Of a stretch of 64,000 nucleotides of DNA, positions 23,769 to 36,477 are shown piece after piece. The notes under the pieces are model-generated. The model worked only from the letters and a program-made list of their open reading frames with translations, was not told the origin of the DNA and did no database searches. How positions within the stretch are numbered: the first letter of the stretch is position 1; each line of letters opens with the position of its first letter. Made by a program: the position numbers and the translations under genes. Origin of the DNA: Siphonodentalium dalli (lineage: Eukaryota > Mollusca > Scaphopoda > Gadilida > Siphonodentaliidae); assembly GCA_032622095.1 (NCBI GenBank), contig CP136063.1, positions 113,914,723 to 113,978,722 of the forward strand. The letters run 5' to 3'.

Positions 23769-24800
23769 AAAAATTAACTTTGTTTGGCAGTTGGTTTTAT
23801 TTGGCACAAATTCGTTTTTTAATGTCACACGCACACACATATACATCAGTCTGTTCCCGTGGGGATTATTTTATATTTACGCGAAATAAGCTCATATTGG
23901 TATTATTTGTCAACTGAAATATGCTCTATGTGGGCCGAAACGCTGGTTATCAAAACAGCCCTATATATGTGGGACTATTTCAATTTCAATATGAAATATT
24001 TAGGTCCAATATGAACCTATTTTCCCGGGGATATGTTGCCACATACATCCAACAATGGCAGTTACATGTATTCATATTCTGTCTGCAAGACTCGATAAGA
24101 ATCGTTCAGCTTGGAAGCTCCTTTTGGTCGAAATTATTTCCTTTAAAATGACACGTTATGGTATTTTGTTAGCCGAACGAGCTAGCGTAATTAGCAACAA
24201 TAACACACATGTACTAAAGTCTTTTTCTACAATGCCGGTCCACAAAAGCATCCTTCAGATTTACGTTGAATACGAGTATAAATTATCATAATTGAGAACG
24301 CTCTTTATTGTCCACTAAATTCGGGAAATGAAAGCATACATGGACGCTCTTTATCAGAGATGATCATTGGATATTTTGCTAGCCTGATAAAATTTCAATA
24401 CATATTAAAACTTCTTTTTAAAGTCGATATCTGATCATCAGAACCTCATATTAATGGGGGCCACTAGCCCGATCTAATGGCGCAGAACAGGTCCAACGGT
24501 AGTTTTATGGTGTCAATTTGGATGACGTCATAAGGTTGTCTGAAAGTTTAATGCTCAACCCTGAGACAAACTGGGAATTTGTATGTTTGCTTCATCTGTT
24601 TCTATCATTTAACCCTTTCTATACTATTGTTCTATAGTTTATATTATTGCAAATCAAGGATAGAACATAGGTAATTACATTTTTTAACAAAGATATATAG
24701 TGGGTAAATATATATGTCGCATGACTGTTTTACTGGCACTGACATCTACATAATCTTCAACATTTTCCAAATGTTCTTATTTTTGCAGGTTTTTTATTTA

Positions 24801-24881
24801 GGAAATGTTCAGATAATATAAGTTCAACAATCAACCTTATATATATAGGTCGTTTGTTGATCTTATTATCTGAACATTTCC
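24801..24881. repeat. 81-bp hairpin element
   Basis: GGAAATGTTCAGATAATATA at 24801 is mirrored by the segment ending TGAACATTTCC at 24881. The arms are about 36 bp, with a TTATATATATA loop. One arm recurs at 23017-23051, so this is a small dispersed foldback family. Confidence 0.8.
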
Positions 24882-25840
24882 CTCCAAAGAATACAAATCC
24901 TACTACACTAATATTATATTTTGTCTGTCTGTCGTCTGCTTATTTTTCCTGAACGCCCAGGAACGCCCCTTCAAATGAATAATAGACCCTTACAATATAC
25001 ACCTATTGACTGCCTTGGGAGAAATATCGAGAACTATTGTCACGATGTGGTGTCCTTTGAACAGTAAACAACAACTTTTGAATAGTCCTCGCGCCTTATT
25101 GTGACGTCAGCGGGAGATAGTTCGAGTAATATAGTCCGGGAAATAGTTCGCTGGCCGAGTAGTGGTCAAAACTGCGTGATGGTGCTTCATCCAATCAAAA
25201 GACAGCATGACCCTCTGTGAACTCGAGTACCGGTATATAATAAATTATTTTATAATCAGGTGGGAGAATCCATTTAGTAAAGTAGGGTTAACGTAATGCA
25301 CACATATATATAGTGTCAAATCGAACAGTGGAACTTTGAACCGACTCGCTGAGACAGATGGAATAAGATTGTCGACGTGTCAGAGTTTAATAGACACCTC
25401 TCATGGCCGGATGCTCGTGTCGACCCAGGATGGATGCGGGTTGTTCTCTATGACTATCATTATTCCGGAACCCCGCAGGTCTCGTGACCAACTGAGCCGC
25501 TCTGACATTCAAATGTGCGCTAGGTGGCTCTTTTTCAGAGATTTCAAACAGATATGATTGACACCTTCGTGTATTGAACGGAAGACGACGGGTGATATTG
25601 CCAGCGATAATGGCGTCATTAGCAACGGCGACAGTCAATGTCGTATAATTTCGGCGCTGATGCTTCCTTTTTTCAACATTACAAGAACTTCCCGGATGAC
25701 AGAGACATCAGTAATTATATAGCACGAGGCTAAATGTATGGTCACCGTGCAAGGACGTCAGTACTTGCAGTTGAAACGTAATAACCAGTTTATTTGTAGA
25801 TGAACAACTTAAATCTCTACCTTCTTATATGACCCCACGG

Positions 25841-26025
25841 GGCACCCGGTGGCTCAGTTGGTAAGGTTCAGGACAGTTTAGGTCAACGTAAGGCTTCAAG
25901 CGATGCCGAAGCTGGTTCTAATCCGATAAGCACACACATGTGTGTGATCACACAGAGGGAAGATAACCTCATTCGTGTATGTGGGCAAGTTTTGTAGCTT
26001 TTCCGGGGTCAGTAGGGTGATTTCC
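25841..26025 (+). repeat. tRNA-headed SINE
   Basis: A-box-like TGGCTCAGTTGG (25850-25861) and B-box-like GGTTCTAATCC (25914-25924) are both well preserved, followed by the family body (ATAACCTCATTCGTGTATGT, then GTAGCTTTTCCGGGGTCAGT, then GGTGATTTCC). The head is preceded by GGGGCACCC, as in tRNA-like 5' ends. It is the best head in the window for defining the family. The acceptor stem is not closed, so it is not a tRNA gene. Confidence 0.8.
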
Positions 26026-26783
26026 GATTAATTTCATGCTCTTGTAAAAATGACAACGTCGTGATATGGTTATGGGCCAGAAACTGAAACGACGATACAT
26101 CCCAATAATTCAAACGAATTAAATTATGTCTCCACAGGTCTCCGAGGAAATGTAAATATGAAACCCTGATTGATAACCGGTAGTTTGGCAACGATTTTTT
26201 TTTTTTTCACCTTTTGCAATGGCGTGCGTGTAGGTCCAGTTGTTAATATTTACTATTCCTATATACCATGGTATGAAGACGCCCAAGTGTTCGAGTCCCA
26301 CTTGCTATCGTTTTTGGGCATTAAACTTGCGCTGCAATCTAGTCATCTTCGAGAAACGAATTATTAAACTCGTACTATATACGATAAACAGAGAAAACCA
26401 TACCAAACCATATCAAACCCGCACGTGTGCTTTACAACACGGTAAACTGTCGAGTTATATAATCCGCAATAATACACGAGCACATGTGCTTTTTTATGAT
26501 GGTATAATTTTATTAATATTAGTTTATCTTCACATAACATCAATAAAAACGGCCTTGTGTTATGAGCCATTGACTTCCAATTCTGCAGACTTGTAATTAT
26601 AGATGTACAGACGTTTTGTATAGTACTGACACCTGGCAGGGGTCCATTTTTCTGATAATTTTACATTTTATGCCAGGATCGACCCATGCAGGCGAACTTG
26701 ATAGCGCATGACCTAACTCGTTGAAGTTATTATCGTAACCTAATATATAAATCCGCTCACATTGAAGTAATATTAAACATGAA

Positions 26784-28125
26784 TCATAGAGTCGGTCACA
26801 AATTTCAATCTCATATGACCAACCAAATGGTCATATCAGCAAATCTGTCTGGCATCAACCCCAGGTGCCAAATCGGATGCTACTATCGAGCAAATCTGTC
26901 TAGCCATAATAGTTTCCAGCTGCCCATCCAAATGACTCTATCACTGGTGTCTGTCGGCACGCCATATTAGCGAGTTTATTTGCGATAACAACTACTAATG
27001 AAACAAACCTACCTCCTCCCCACAACATATTATCGGCGATCAAACACACCACTGTGGTGCTGGTATAATTTATTTAGAAACGAACTAATGGACGAGCGAC
27101 GCATAGTGTCCATTATTCATGAGCGCGTTATAATCGTCCGTAGTGTCCCTCACACGAGCGCGTCTGTGGTATCACGCGGAATGTCTGGTCCCCACGGCTC
27201 ACTCTCCACGAACGCGTTCTGAATCGCCATGCGTATTTATGGTGCCGAACAGGTGGCTTGTTTCAGCATGCATTGGTAGCCATGATGGAACTTTTTTCCA
27301 AAATTAAATCTCTCATAAATAAAGCTGTGGCCATGAATGTTTTCTTCCAAAATCAAAATCTTTCACAAACAGGACTGGTAGCCATGGCAATGCAATTTTT
27401 TTATTTTAAAAACTGAATCGTCCATTATAGTTTCCAGCTGCCCATCCAAATGACTCATAGAGTCGGTCACAAATTTCAATCTCATATGACCAACCAAATG
27501 GTCATATCAGCAAATATGTCTGGCATCAACCCCAGGTGCCAAATCGGATGCTACTATCGAGCAAATCTGTCTAGCCATAATAGTTTCCAGCTGCCCATCC
27601 AAATGACTCTATCACTGGTGTCTGTCGGCACGCCATATTAGCGAGTTTATTTGCGATAACAACTACTAATGAAACAAACCTACCTCCTCCCCACAACATA
27701 TTATCGGCGATCAAACACACCACTGTGGTGCTGGTATAATTTATTTAGAAACGAACTAATGGACGAGCGACGCATAGTGTCCATTATTCATGAGCGCGTT
27801 ATAATCGTCCGTAGTGTCCCTCACACGAGCGCGTCTGTGGTATCACGCGGAATGTCTGGTCCCCACGGCTCACTCTCCACGAACGCGTTCTGAATCGCCA
27901 TGCGTATTTATGGTGCCGAACAGGTGGCTTGTTTCAGCATGCATTGGTAGCCATGATGGAACTTTTTTCCAAAATTAAATCTCTCATAAATAAAGCTGTG
28001 GCCATGAATGTTTTCTTCCAAAATCAAAATCTTTCACAAACAGGACTGGTAGCCATGGCAATGCAATTTTTTTATTTTAAAAACTGAATCGTCCATTATA
28101 GTTTCCAGCTGCCCATCCAAATGAC
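26784..28125 (+). repeat. 671-bp tandem duplication, near identical
   Basis: Copy 1 is 26784-27454 and copy 2 is 27455-28125. The only difference I found inside is C at 26845 against A at 27516. A 38-bp motif around AGTTTCCAGCTGCCCATCCA lies inside each copy (about 26914 and 27585) and again at each copy's end (about 27419 and 28092), so unequal exchange between motifs could have made the duplication. Open frames of 63 and 74 codons recur in both copies only because the DNA does. I see no domain in them. Confidence 0.97.
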
Positions 28126-29499
28126 TCTATTATTTCAAGAAACTAGCGGATTCGTTGAAAATTTATTTCATTTAACCAGTGGAAGCACTTTTTTCTATAT
28201 TTGAGTATTTAGCACACGGCACACGTCTTCCAAGACGACACTTCCTGTTATTCATGACAAAAACAATGTTTCCTAACAAAATGAATTTATTTGAACTAAA
28301 TAAACCAATGATTGTAATAGATAACAATATCAGCATTGAGATTTTGTGAGTTTCTTAAAGACATAGTATGCACATCTTTGGGTGCGTGAAAATAATAAGT
28401 TAGTACTCAGGAGCTATGCCAACTGGAGGAATATAGCATTCTACTAACATCGCCTAAAATTTCAACAAATCGACCTCACCACTGCATAGAAAACATCGTC
28501 CGAACTGCGCTCAATTGTAAATATTTACTTCTCGATTCGGGATGCAATTATCAGCGTTAAACTGACGCAAATGTTTTCGCCACGAGAGTCACTGCATGCA
28601 TATAATTCATTTATAAGATCGACGGGGTGTTTCACATCACTTTAAGGATTTACCAAACTATACAGTTCAACATTATTTATTTGTGTTTTTCTGTTCAGAA
28701 ACTTAATTCTAAGTCACGGGTTATCTCTCTTTGAAATTCGACAAACTGTATTTCAGAAGCGATATCAAGTTTACTATTAACGCAAACCAGTGGCACACAT
28801 ATTTATATTGCATAACTGAGAGAAACTGCCCTGAACTGAGATTATTACACAAAAGTGAAAAATGGATCACCTCTGCGCCACTTTAAGGAGCACCGTCACA
28901 TCTCAGGAGAAGGTCGTTGATCACACAACGCTATTGATTATCCCGGAAGATACACGCGTCGGACATGGACAGGGCAGTCATTCGTTAGATTGCCATCCAG
29001 ATATAGATACACAGTTTCGGGGATGTCTTCAAAAATTCCTTATATGTTGTGCCTTGTGATAAAATGTATAATTTAAACTACCAATGGAAAATAAACCTAG
29101 CTGTGGCGGCGTAGTGACCAAGTTGTTGACTGACTTGACCAGACATTCGTGGATGCATTACCAACGACACGGCGAACATTAGAAACAATGCAGGTGCAAC
29201 TTCAGAGTCTAAAATCGCCAAAATGGCATGTTGTTTGACAGCGTCAATATGAATTTGAATATATCCTGTATGCATGTAGGTCGTTTCCTACTTTCCGTCT
29301 CGTGCTGATGCATCTTATGGCATAATAATCATCTTCAAATGACGGAAGCCATTAACAGCGACGATGCAGATTTTATCACAGGTCGGTGGAAATAGATTTA
29401 TATCTGGAAAGTTCGGGTGCGCACCACTAACTCAACTCAATCGGATTATTGTTGTAAATATGGATATATACTTGTACCTATTGATTTATGATTGAAAAT
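28126..29499. other. No gene recognised
   Basis: Mostly AT-rich. A 65-codon frame at 28862-29059 (+) starts in a good AAAAATGG context and is less AT-rich than its surroundings, but it has no domain, signal peptide or homologue that I recognise. I do not call it a gene. Confidence 0.4.
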
Positions 29500-29980
29500 T
29501 AAAGCGTTCATTGGCCAGACCGAAACGCGGTATCAAATTAGGGACAAAGGCTCATATGTCTGTTCTTAAAATACAACATCTAATGGTAAATTTAAGGTTA
29601 AGGAAAATGCAGCGTTCTGGTAGAACTCTTACTGTGAAGATGGGTACGCCTAATACTATTTATTAATTGTTCAATGATGTGATACCGGATCAGATTAAGG
29701 ACCATAATTTGGTATCAAATACATAATAATTGTGCTACATGCACGTACATATAGTAAGCCAGAAACTATCCTCAGCCAAATTCAACCTAAATTGCAGGTT
29801 TTGCAGCAAAATTCGCATTTTCAGACGATAATGACTGCCTATATGTGGATGAAATAACAGAGCTTATATTAGTGACATAATGCTCACATGTGACTGTCAC
29901 TTAATATATATAACAAAACCGTACTAGGGATATATAATTTGGTAGCTGTTCCAGAAAATGTTTTCCCTCCCCCAAAAACA
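29500..29980 (+). repeat. Dispersed repeat, left member of an inverted pair
   Basis: This segment is a diverged reverse complement of 34280-34790. Matched blocks include GTATCAAATTAGGGACA, AACGCTG-like and GTTCTGGTAGAA, ACCATAATTTGGTATCA, CAACCTAAATTG with TTTTGCAGC, GATAATGACTGCCTATATG, and the inner ATTTGGTAGCTGTTCCAGAA. The pair lies 4.3 kb apart in inverted orientation. They may be two independent copies of one element or the long ends of a larger one. Confidence 0.65.
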
Positions 29981-30233
29981 GAGAAATGAAATTTTCACAC
30001 AAAAAAGTAATGGTACTTTTACAGTTAGTTACAACTCTATATATATATGAATAAGCATGTGGAATTAGTAGTTGTAGCAACAAGTTTGATGTTCCATTTT
30101 TTTAGTTACTTAATTAGAAATAATTCAAACTCTGTCCAGATAGAGAGCGTTTCTTGATTGACAAGCAAATGGAATTATGAAAAATGCCTAACACCTCCAA
30201 CTGTATGCCATAGTTTAGTTTACTTTATATATA

Positions 30234-31306
30234 ACTAGCCGATGAGCCCGACGTTGTCCGGGCTATTCAAAAACCAAATTTCAAGTCGATAGCTCCACCC
30301 GTTTCCGAGATCTGGTCTGCGCATGCGCGAAACTGGTGTCGCACGGGCTCGGCGACCCGATAAGATTCGTATCCGGGGCAAGATACATTCACATACCAAA
30401 TTTCAAGTCGATAGCTCCACCCGTTTCCGAGATCTCGTCTGCGCATGCGCGAAGCTGGTGTCGCACGGGCTCGGCGACCCGATAAAATTCGCATCCGGGG
30501 CAAGATACATTCACATAGCAAATTTCAAGTCGATAGCTCCACCCGTTTCCGAGATCTCGTCTGCGCATGCGCGAAGCGGACGCCGCACGGGCTCGCCAAT
30601 ACGACAACGACGACCGCCTGGTCAAACTACACTCACGTACCAAGTTTCGTCCCGATCGGTCAAGAATCGTAGATTTGTATTAATGACAGACAGACAGACA
30701 GACAGACAAACAAACAAACAGAGGTCTTCAAAATATATATGAGACTAGCCGATGAGCCCGACGTTGTCCGGGCTATTCAAAAACCAAATTTCAAGTCGAT
30801 AGCTCTACCCAGCCCGACGTTGTCCGGGCTATTCAAAAACCAAATATCAAGTCGATAGCTCCACCCGTTTCCGAGATCTCGTCTGCGCATGCGCGAAGAT
30901 GGCGTCGCACGGGCTCAGCGACCCGATAAAATTCGTATCCGGGGCAAGATACATTCACATACCAAATTTCAAGTCGATAGCTCCACCCGTTTCCGATATC
31001 TGGTCTGCGCATGCGCGAAGCTGGCGTCGCACGGGCTCGGCGACCGGATAAAATTCGTACTCGGGGCAAGATACATTCACATACCAAATTTCAAGTCGAT
31101 AGCTCCACCCGTTTCAGAGATCTCGTCTGCGCATGCGCGAATCGGGCGCCGCACGGGCTCGCCAATACGACAACGTCGACCGCCTGGTCAAACTACACAC
31201 ACGTACCAAGTTTCGTCCCGATCGGTCGAGAATCGTAGATTTGTATTAATGACAAACAAACATACAGACAGACAAACATACAGAGGTCTTCAAAATATAT
31301 ATGAGA
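30234..31306 (+). repeat. Two head-to-tail copies of a retroposon-like repeat with 122-bp internal units
   Basis: Each copy (30234-30743 and 30744-31306) starts ACTAGCCGATGAGCCCGACG and ends in a CAGA/CAAA microsatellite plus GGTCTTCAAAATATATATGA. Inside are 122-bp units (AAATTTCAAGTCGATAGCTC, then the GCGCATGCGC motif, then GGGGCAAGATACATTCACAT), three per copy. Copy 2 has an extra short duplication of its head at 30757-30845. Related heads occur at 38303, 38804, 44457 and 49351. The microsatellite tail and dispersal suggest a SINE or non-LTR-derived family. Open frames up to 190 codons arise from the units and carry no domain. Confidence 0.85.
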
Positions 31307-33131
31307 TGGTAGAAACTGACAAAAACAACTTCACACTGGCAATCGACGCTATGCACAAGTCCCTATATATGGAAAAATTTGTGGAAATCTCACAAGACAC
31401 TGCTAAAAAAAAAATCTGTATTCTCAGTTTTATCATATACCATAACTATACCTCTCAATAGTAAATAACTACAACTTTGAATATAGGCTTGGCAAAACAT
31501 GTGTTTGTGACCCTTTCAAGTTCTCAGTATATTTAAAACCACTTAATTCGCACTTTGTTGACACATTTTCCAGGTAATAGTTACTGTCATGGAAGAGAAG
31601 TGTCTGCAAATATACTATCACTCTCACTAAATCAAAAGTTGTTTTCTTTTTGAAGAAATGTGGCCAATTTATTGCAACATAGTAATTATAGGGCAATAAT
31701 TCTGACTACACACATATACGATGTTATAAATACCGACCAAGCGCTTCCTTTTTGACTTGTGTCTCTCTGGATTGTAATTTCTCGTATTTTTTGGATATGG
31801 ATATTAGATATGACATGTTATCATTCTCTGTATTTAACTATATCAGGGAAGTCATAAACATGTCATCTCAGCTAATTAGTATTGTGTATCGAAGTGAGCT
31901 TTACTCGGATTTGTATATTTCGATCAGGTTTGAAAACCCAACTGTCATCCGTGTCTGGGTCTAAGTGATCAACGCCTCGTCGGTAGCTGCGTGCCTAATG
32001 ACGTCCATGACCTAACCACATTGGCTCTGATGATATCCTTTAAAGAAAACTTTTCCACTCAGAGTTCAGTCTGAACACCGGATTGAATGTGGCACAGAGC
32101 TTTTTAAATGGTCGTTTCGCTGTGATGAAGTGGTCAAAGTACAGTTGAAAGCTTGTGAAATTCTAAACGAGTGCTCTGATGAAGAATCGGTTGTTTGTTT
32201 GTTTGTTTCTAGCTTGAGGGGATAGGCACAAGAAACACTATGTGTTTGATTAATGGTACGGGTTATAGCTATTAGTTCTGGACATTCAAGGCATGATCGA
32301 CACTACCAGTTAGCTTTATGAAGTGTTCAGGCCCAGAGGGAAGGCAACGTCCTTGCGAAGCACCCCCGAATTAGCCTAGCATATCAGAAGTCGTGGATCA
32401 TGATTGAATAATCTCATCTGCATTTACTTCATATTACCAAATTAGGGCATTGACGATTGTTTGACCAACAGAGGAAACAAGATTGCGTACAAGTCGGTCT
32501 GGAACGTGCCTTTGATGGGGAGACCGTGATCTAATTTTCCTAAAAGTTTGAGATGTGTGTATGTTCGGTACCTTTTTTTGGAATCTGATCTCTACGTGTT
32601 TGCTTTCGAGACATTGGCATACGTGTCAAATTTATTATTCATGAACTCCATCTGCTTTAATAATTTATCCTTGTTCTGAGATTCACATAGTGTGCATACA
32701 AGTTCCTCCTATTGATATTTAGCACATACACTTATTAACCTGCCTGGAACTGGGTGATTTATTCTCAAACTTTTAAAATGCTTCAAACTCAACTACGCTT
32801 TGGTAATATCGTGTATGACAGACGACATTGATTGTTTCACCGAAGGTAACACAGAACCATATAAAGCATGTATAAAGTGGTCTCTTTTTTTTGGTAATAT
32901 TGTGAGCAATAAGATGTGTACAATAAGCTAGGTTCGCACATATTCTGATACGCTGGTCCAATTTTGTGAAATTTCACCACCACAATTTCTTTTGTCTGAG
33001 GCTGTATGGTAGCATCAATCATATCTTGAATGACTCGAACTAATTATAATAGCCTTGACCAGTACCTACAATCAAACACCCAGTGTGCCTTTAGCCTGCC
33101 CTCTATAGCAAACAATTAGAAACGGAAAAGG
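31307..33131. other. No gene recognised
   Basis: About 1.8 kb of AT-rich sequence with a short GTTT tract near 32190. No repeat array or recognisable coding region. Confidence 0.45.
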
Positions 33132-33386
33132 CTGAATGGAATCAGGATAGGCAGGTCCGGTCAAGGCATGCGTCATTTTTTGACGCGCACGAGAAGAGGA
33201 CCGAACACTCCCACAACTGTTCATAGTTTGGTCAAACACGCACAATGCGTTGTCAATGTGATCAAATTGAGCGTATGGTTTACGTAACTTTAGTTAAGTC
33301 GTTCCGCTCAGTTTTATTCGACAAATTGTTATTACATTAAAACTGCGCATGCGCAGACCGGACCTGCCTATCATGATTCCATTCAG
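33132..33386. mobile_element. 255-bp MITE with 31-bp TIRs
   Basis: The left end CTGAATGGAATCAGGATAGG, continuing to GGTCCGGTC, is mirrored at the right end (GACCGGACCTGCCTATCATG, then ATTCCATTCAG). One mismatch is visible in the arms. The interior contains TGACGCGCAC and a perfect TGCGCATGCGCA palindrome at 33344-33355. No coding sequence; superfamily unknown. Confidence 0.85.
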
Positions 33387-33537
33387 TGCCCACCATTATC
33401 TTAGAAACAACCAATATTTTTCATCAGGCGACTTTTTCGGAATGCGACAATATCGGACTGTTCTTTGCTAACTCCGTCGGAGCACAACGTCCTTTCAAAA
33501 TTAGGGGTTCGCTTTGTCACATTCGAACCCTTGGTCA

Positions 33538-34015
33538 GATTGTACTCTCATTTGAATGGTATCCCCCTTAGTCAGTTCTGTTAGGTGGTTAGATTGAACT
33601 CTCGTTGGAATGGTATCCCCTTAGTCAGTTATGTTAGGTGGTTAGATTGAACTCTCATTGGAATGGTATCCACTTAGTCAGTTATGTTAGGTGGTTAGAT
33701 TGAAATCTCATTGGAATGGTATCCACTTAGTCAGTTATGTTAGGTGGTTAGATTGAACTCCCATTGGAATGGTATCCCCTTAGTCAGTTATGTTAGGTGG
33801 TTAGATTGAACTCCCATTTGAATGGTATCCCCTTAGTCAGTTATGTTAGGTGGTTTGATTGAACTCCCATTGGAATGGTATCCCCTTAGTCAGTTATGTT
33901 AGGTGGTTAGATTGAACTCCCATTGGAATGGTATCCCCTTAGTCAGTTATGTTCTGTGGTTATATTGAACTCTCATTGTAATGGTATCCCCTTAGTCAGT
34001 TAGGTTAGATGGTTA
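33538..34015 (+). repeat. 53-bp minisatellite, 9 units
   Basis: Units beginning GATTGAACTCTCATTGGAAT start at 33538, 33592, 33645, 33698, 33751, 33804, 33857, 33910 and 33963. All are 53 bp except the first, which is 54 owing to an extra C. Variation is limited to a few positions (CTCTCAT or CTCCCAT, CCCCTTAG or CCACTTAG). Confidence 0.97.
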
Positions 34016-34279
34016 GGTCACGGATACCATATCTCATTATTGTCTGGGCTAATGATGAGGTGTCAATCACTGCAATGCAGGTAAATGCCAGTTATATGCT
34101 GAAGATCAATATGCGGAACTTTTACGCAACAATATTTGAAACTCAGGACGAATTATCACAGAAGATGGGGTTGATGAATAGGAATTTTACTTTTCTGCCT
34201 ATATGTCTTGCAAGCAAACGCCTACATATCTCATATTCAAAAATGGGTCACAGAAAATGCTAACATCTCTTTCAGGGTG

Positions 34280-34790
34280 GGGAAACAATTTCTGGAACAA
34301 CTGCCAAATTATCTATACGTCGTATACGGAATTGTTATAGATATTTAAATGATAATAAAATGTGAGCATTTTGACACTATTATACGCTCTGTTGTGGCAA
34401 ATGTCATCCGCATAGGCAGTTATCATTGTCTCAAAAATATTGAAAATGTAACAATTTTGTTCTATTTCAAATAATTTTGGCTGCAAAACCCAAGTTAGGT
34501 TGAAATTGGCACATGAAAGTTTCTAGCTTGGTATGTGTTTACACGTAGCATAATTATAATGTGTGTGATACCAAATTATGGCTGCTCTGCCGGAATCGAC
34601 TTTAAATAGTTAAAACTTGATTTGTATTGGTTGGTACCCATCTTGAAAGTCAGAATATTACCAGAACGCTACATTATTAAAATGTCTATCATACCTTAAA
34701 TTGATCAGTGGGTATTATATTTCACGAAACATCATATGAACCTCTGTCCCTAATTTGATACATATTTTCGATTGTTATGGTCTTGGCCCA
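34280..34790 (-). repeat. Dispersed repeat, right member of an inverted pair
   Basis: Reverse-complement relative of 29500-29980 with matching block order (TTCTGGAACAACTGCCAAAT, GGCAGTTATCATTGTCT, TGCAAAACCCAAGTTAGGTT, TGATACCAAATTATGG, CTGTCCCTAATTTGATAC). It is diverged by substitutions and indels. Both copies have GG(G)TGGGGAAA-like sequence at the inner end, which may be a true element boundary. Confidence 0.65.
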
Positions 34791-36477
34791 TGGACTATAT
34801 ATATACGCGGATCAGGAACAATTCTGAGCTGTAAACATCTGAAAACGCCTATCACTGGCCAGGCTATATATTTACGAAGTCATTGTTTTTTTTAGCAATA
34901 TATCAATGCAAACATGTGCGTATTTGTTCGTGAAAACATCATAAATGCCCGGTCGTTCAACTGCAGCAATGCCCTTGGGTTTTCTGAGCAGACAAAATAC
35001 GGAGCATAACCGCTAACAACAGCCGGAACATTTATCAGAGCGCTATCCGCTCGGGCTTTCCTTCTTGACGTAACATATCTAGCGCGTTACGTTGATGAAT
35101 GTTACTGCCAAAACGAGGGAGATAGCGAACATCACTCGAAGCTTACAGCCACGAATTTATTGTATCCTGATTGAATTATCCAGCTTGGCATTTCTCTATC
35201 CCCGCCGTACTATCGTCCCACCGCTATAATAGGTTCGCATTTTAGGGATCAGTTGATAGAAATTATCTTTTGAAATGATTGATTGGAAGAAAATTTCATT
35301 ACTTTTCGACTTAAATCATATTGACGCTTGTTATTCCTGCACGTACGAACGGCGTTTCCATAACTTTCAAATCACAGTTAAAGCTGCTTTCACGTACATG
35401 CGCTTAACGCATGCGTTTTACGGATGCGTTAGGCGGACGTGCGCGTAGAGCTTTCACATACCTCCGTTTACCTCTGCGCTCACGCGTCCGTTAGCGGATG
35501 CGCGAAGAATTATTTGTGTTTGCATATTGTCCTTTCGCCATGGATTCCTCCGGCGACGAGGACGTTTAGCAATATAATTTGGTAATATATATCATGATAT
35601 TGATATATTTAACAGAAATACCAAATGCTGATTTATGGTATAGTGAATATTGAATCTATATTGATGTTGACTTGAATTTATAGCGTCAGTTAAAACAATT
35701 TATGAATCACCCTTCCCAAAATAAACAACAAATACTATACACACTGTGTCACCCTGCCATCATGCATGCACTGAGAGCTTAATTTCCTTCATTTCGGCCA
35801 ATTTGGCCGTTTACTTCATGGCTGTTTTTCATCTGACGTGTGTGTCGGGATAAATGATGTGGAGGATTTATGTAAATGTTAGCCCAAACTACATTTCCAA
35901 GTAACGATGGTTTTGTTGTTTATTTTGAGGAATAATACCGCGTCAGATGAATTCACCCCAAATATGTTAACAGATGTCGTGTCAAACATTCGCAGTAGGT
36001 TAGCGTTATTTAGTATTTGTGGATGTCCTTTAACATGGGGAAAATAGACTACTGCGCTTGAACGAGCATGTGAATTTGTCGTTTTTAATGTATAGCAACT
36101 TGATAATCAATAACAGAGGCATTCTCTGTCAAATAAGGTCGCTCTATTTACGATACCAATTGGGGAACTTTGTAAATTAAATTACGCGTAAATCAGCGTA
36201 AACGTATACCTGCTGCAAATAGAGAAGGTGTCGGAATCGGCGTACTAGCCCCAGGGCTAACTCGCCCCAATCGACGTGTGCCAACTCGGAATAAAAGGCC
36301 AGCTCGGAATAAAAAATGTATACGGGGTGCTATATGGCTATATGAAATTTGGTGTATATGTCCGGGCTGGGACATGGAATACAACAACGTTTGAATTGTT
36401 TTTAAATTTACAAATTTGTTGATTTTATTCATTTTTTTTTCGTTCTGAAACACACTATAAAGTGTATATAATATAAT

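Noticed and set aside
25440-25545. Minus-strand GGCTCAGTTGGTCACGAGAC with GGGTTCCGGAA, resembling a tRNA or SINE head
   Set aside because: A and B boxes are too close and imperfect, and no SINE body follows.
26779-27893. Identical 63- and 74-codon frames in two places
   Set aside because: They are the two copies of a recent 671-bp duplication; identity says nothing about coding constraint.
28862-29059. 65-codon frame with good start context
   Set aside because: No signal peptide, domain, splice context or second line of evidence.
30889-31461. 190-codon frame, the longest in the window, and similar frames at 30323-30742
   Set aside because: It lies in the 122-bp-unit retroposon repeat, has matching frames on both strands, and no protein domain.
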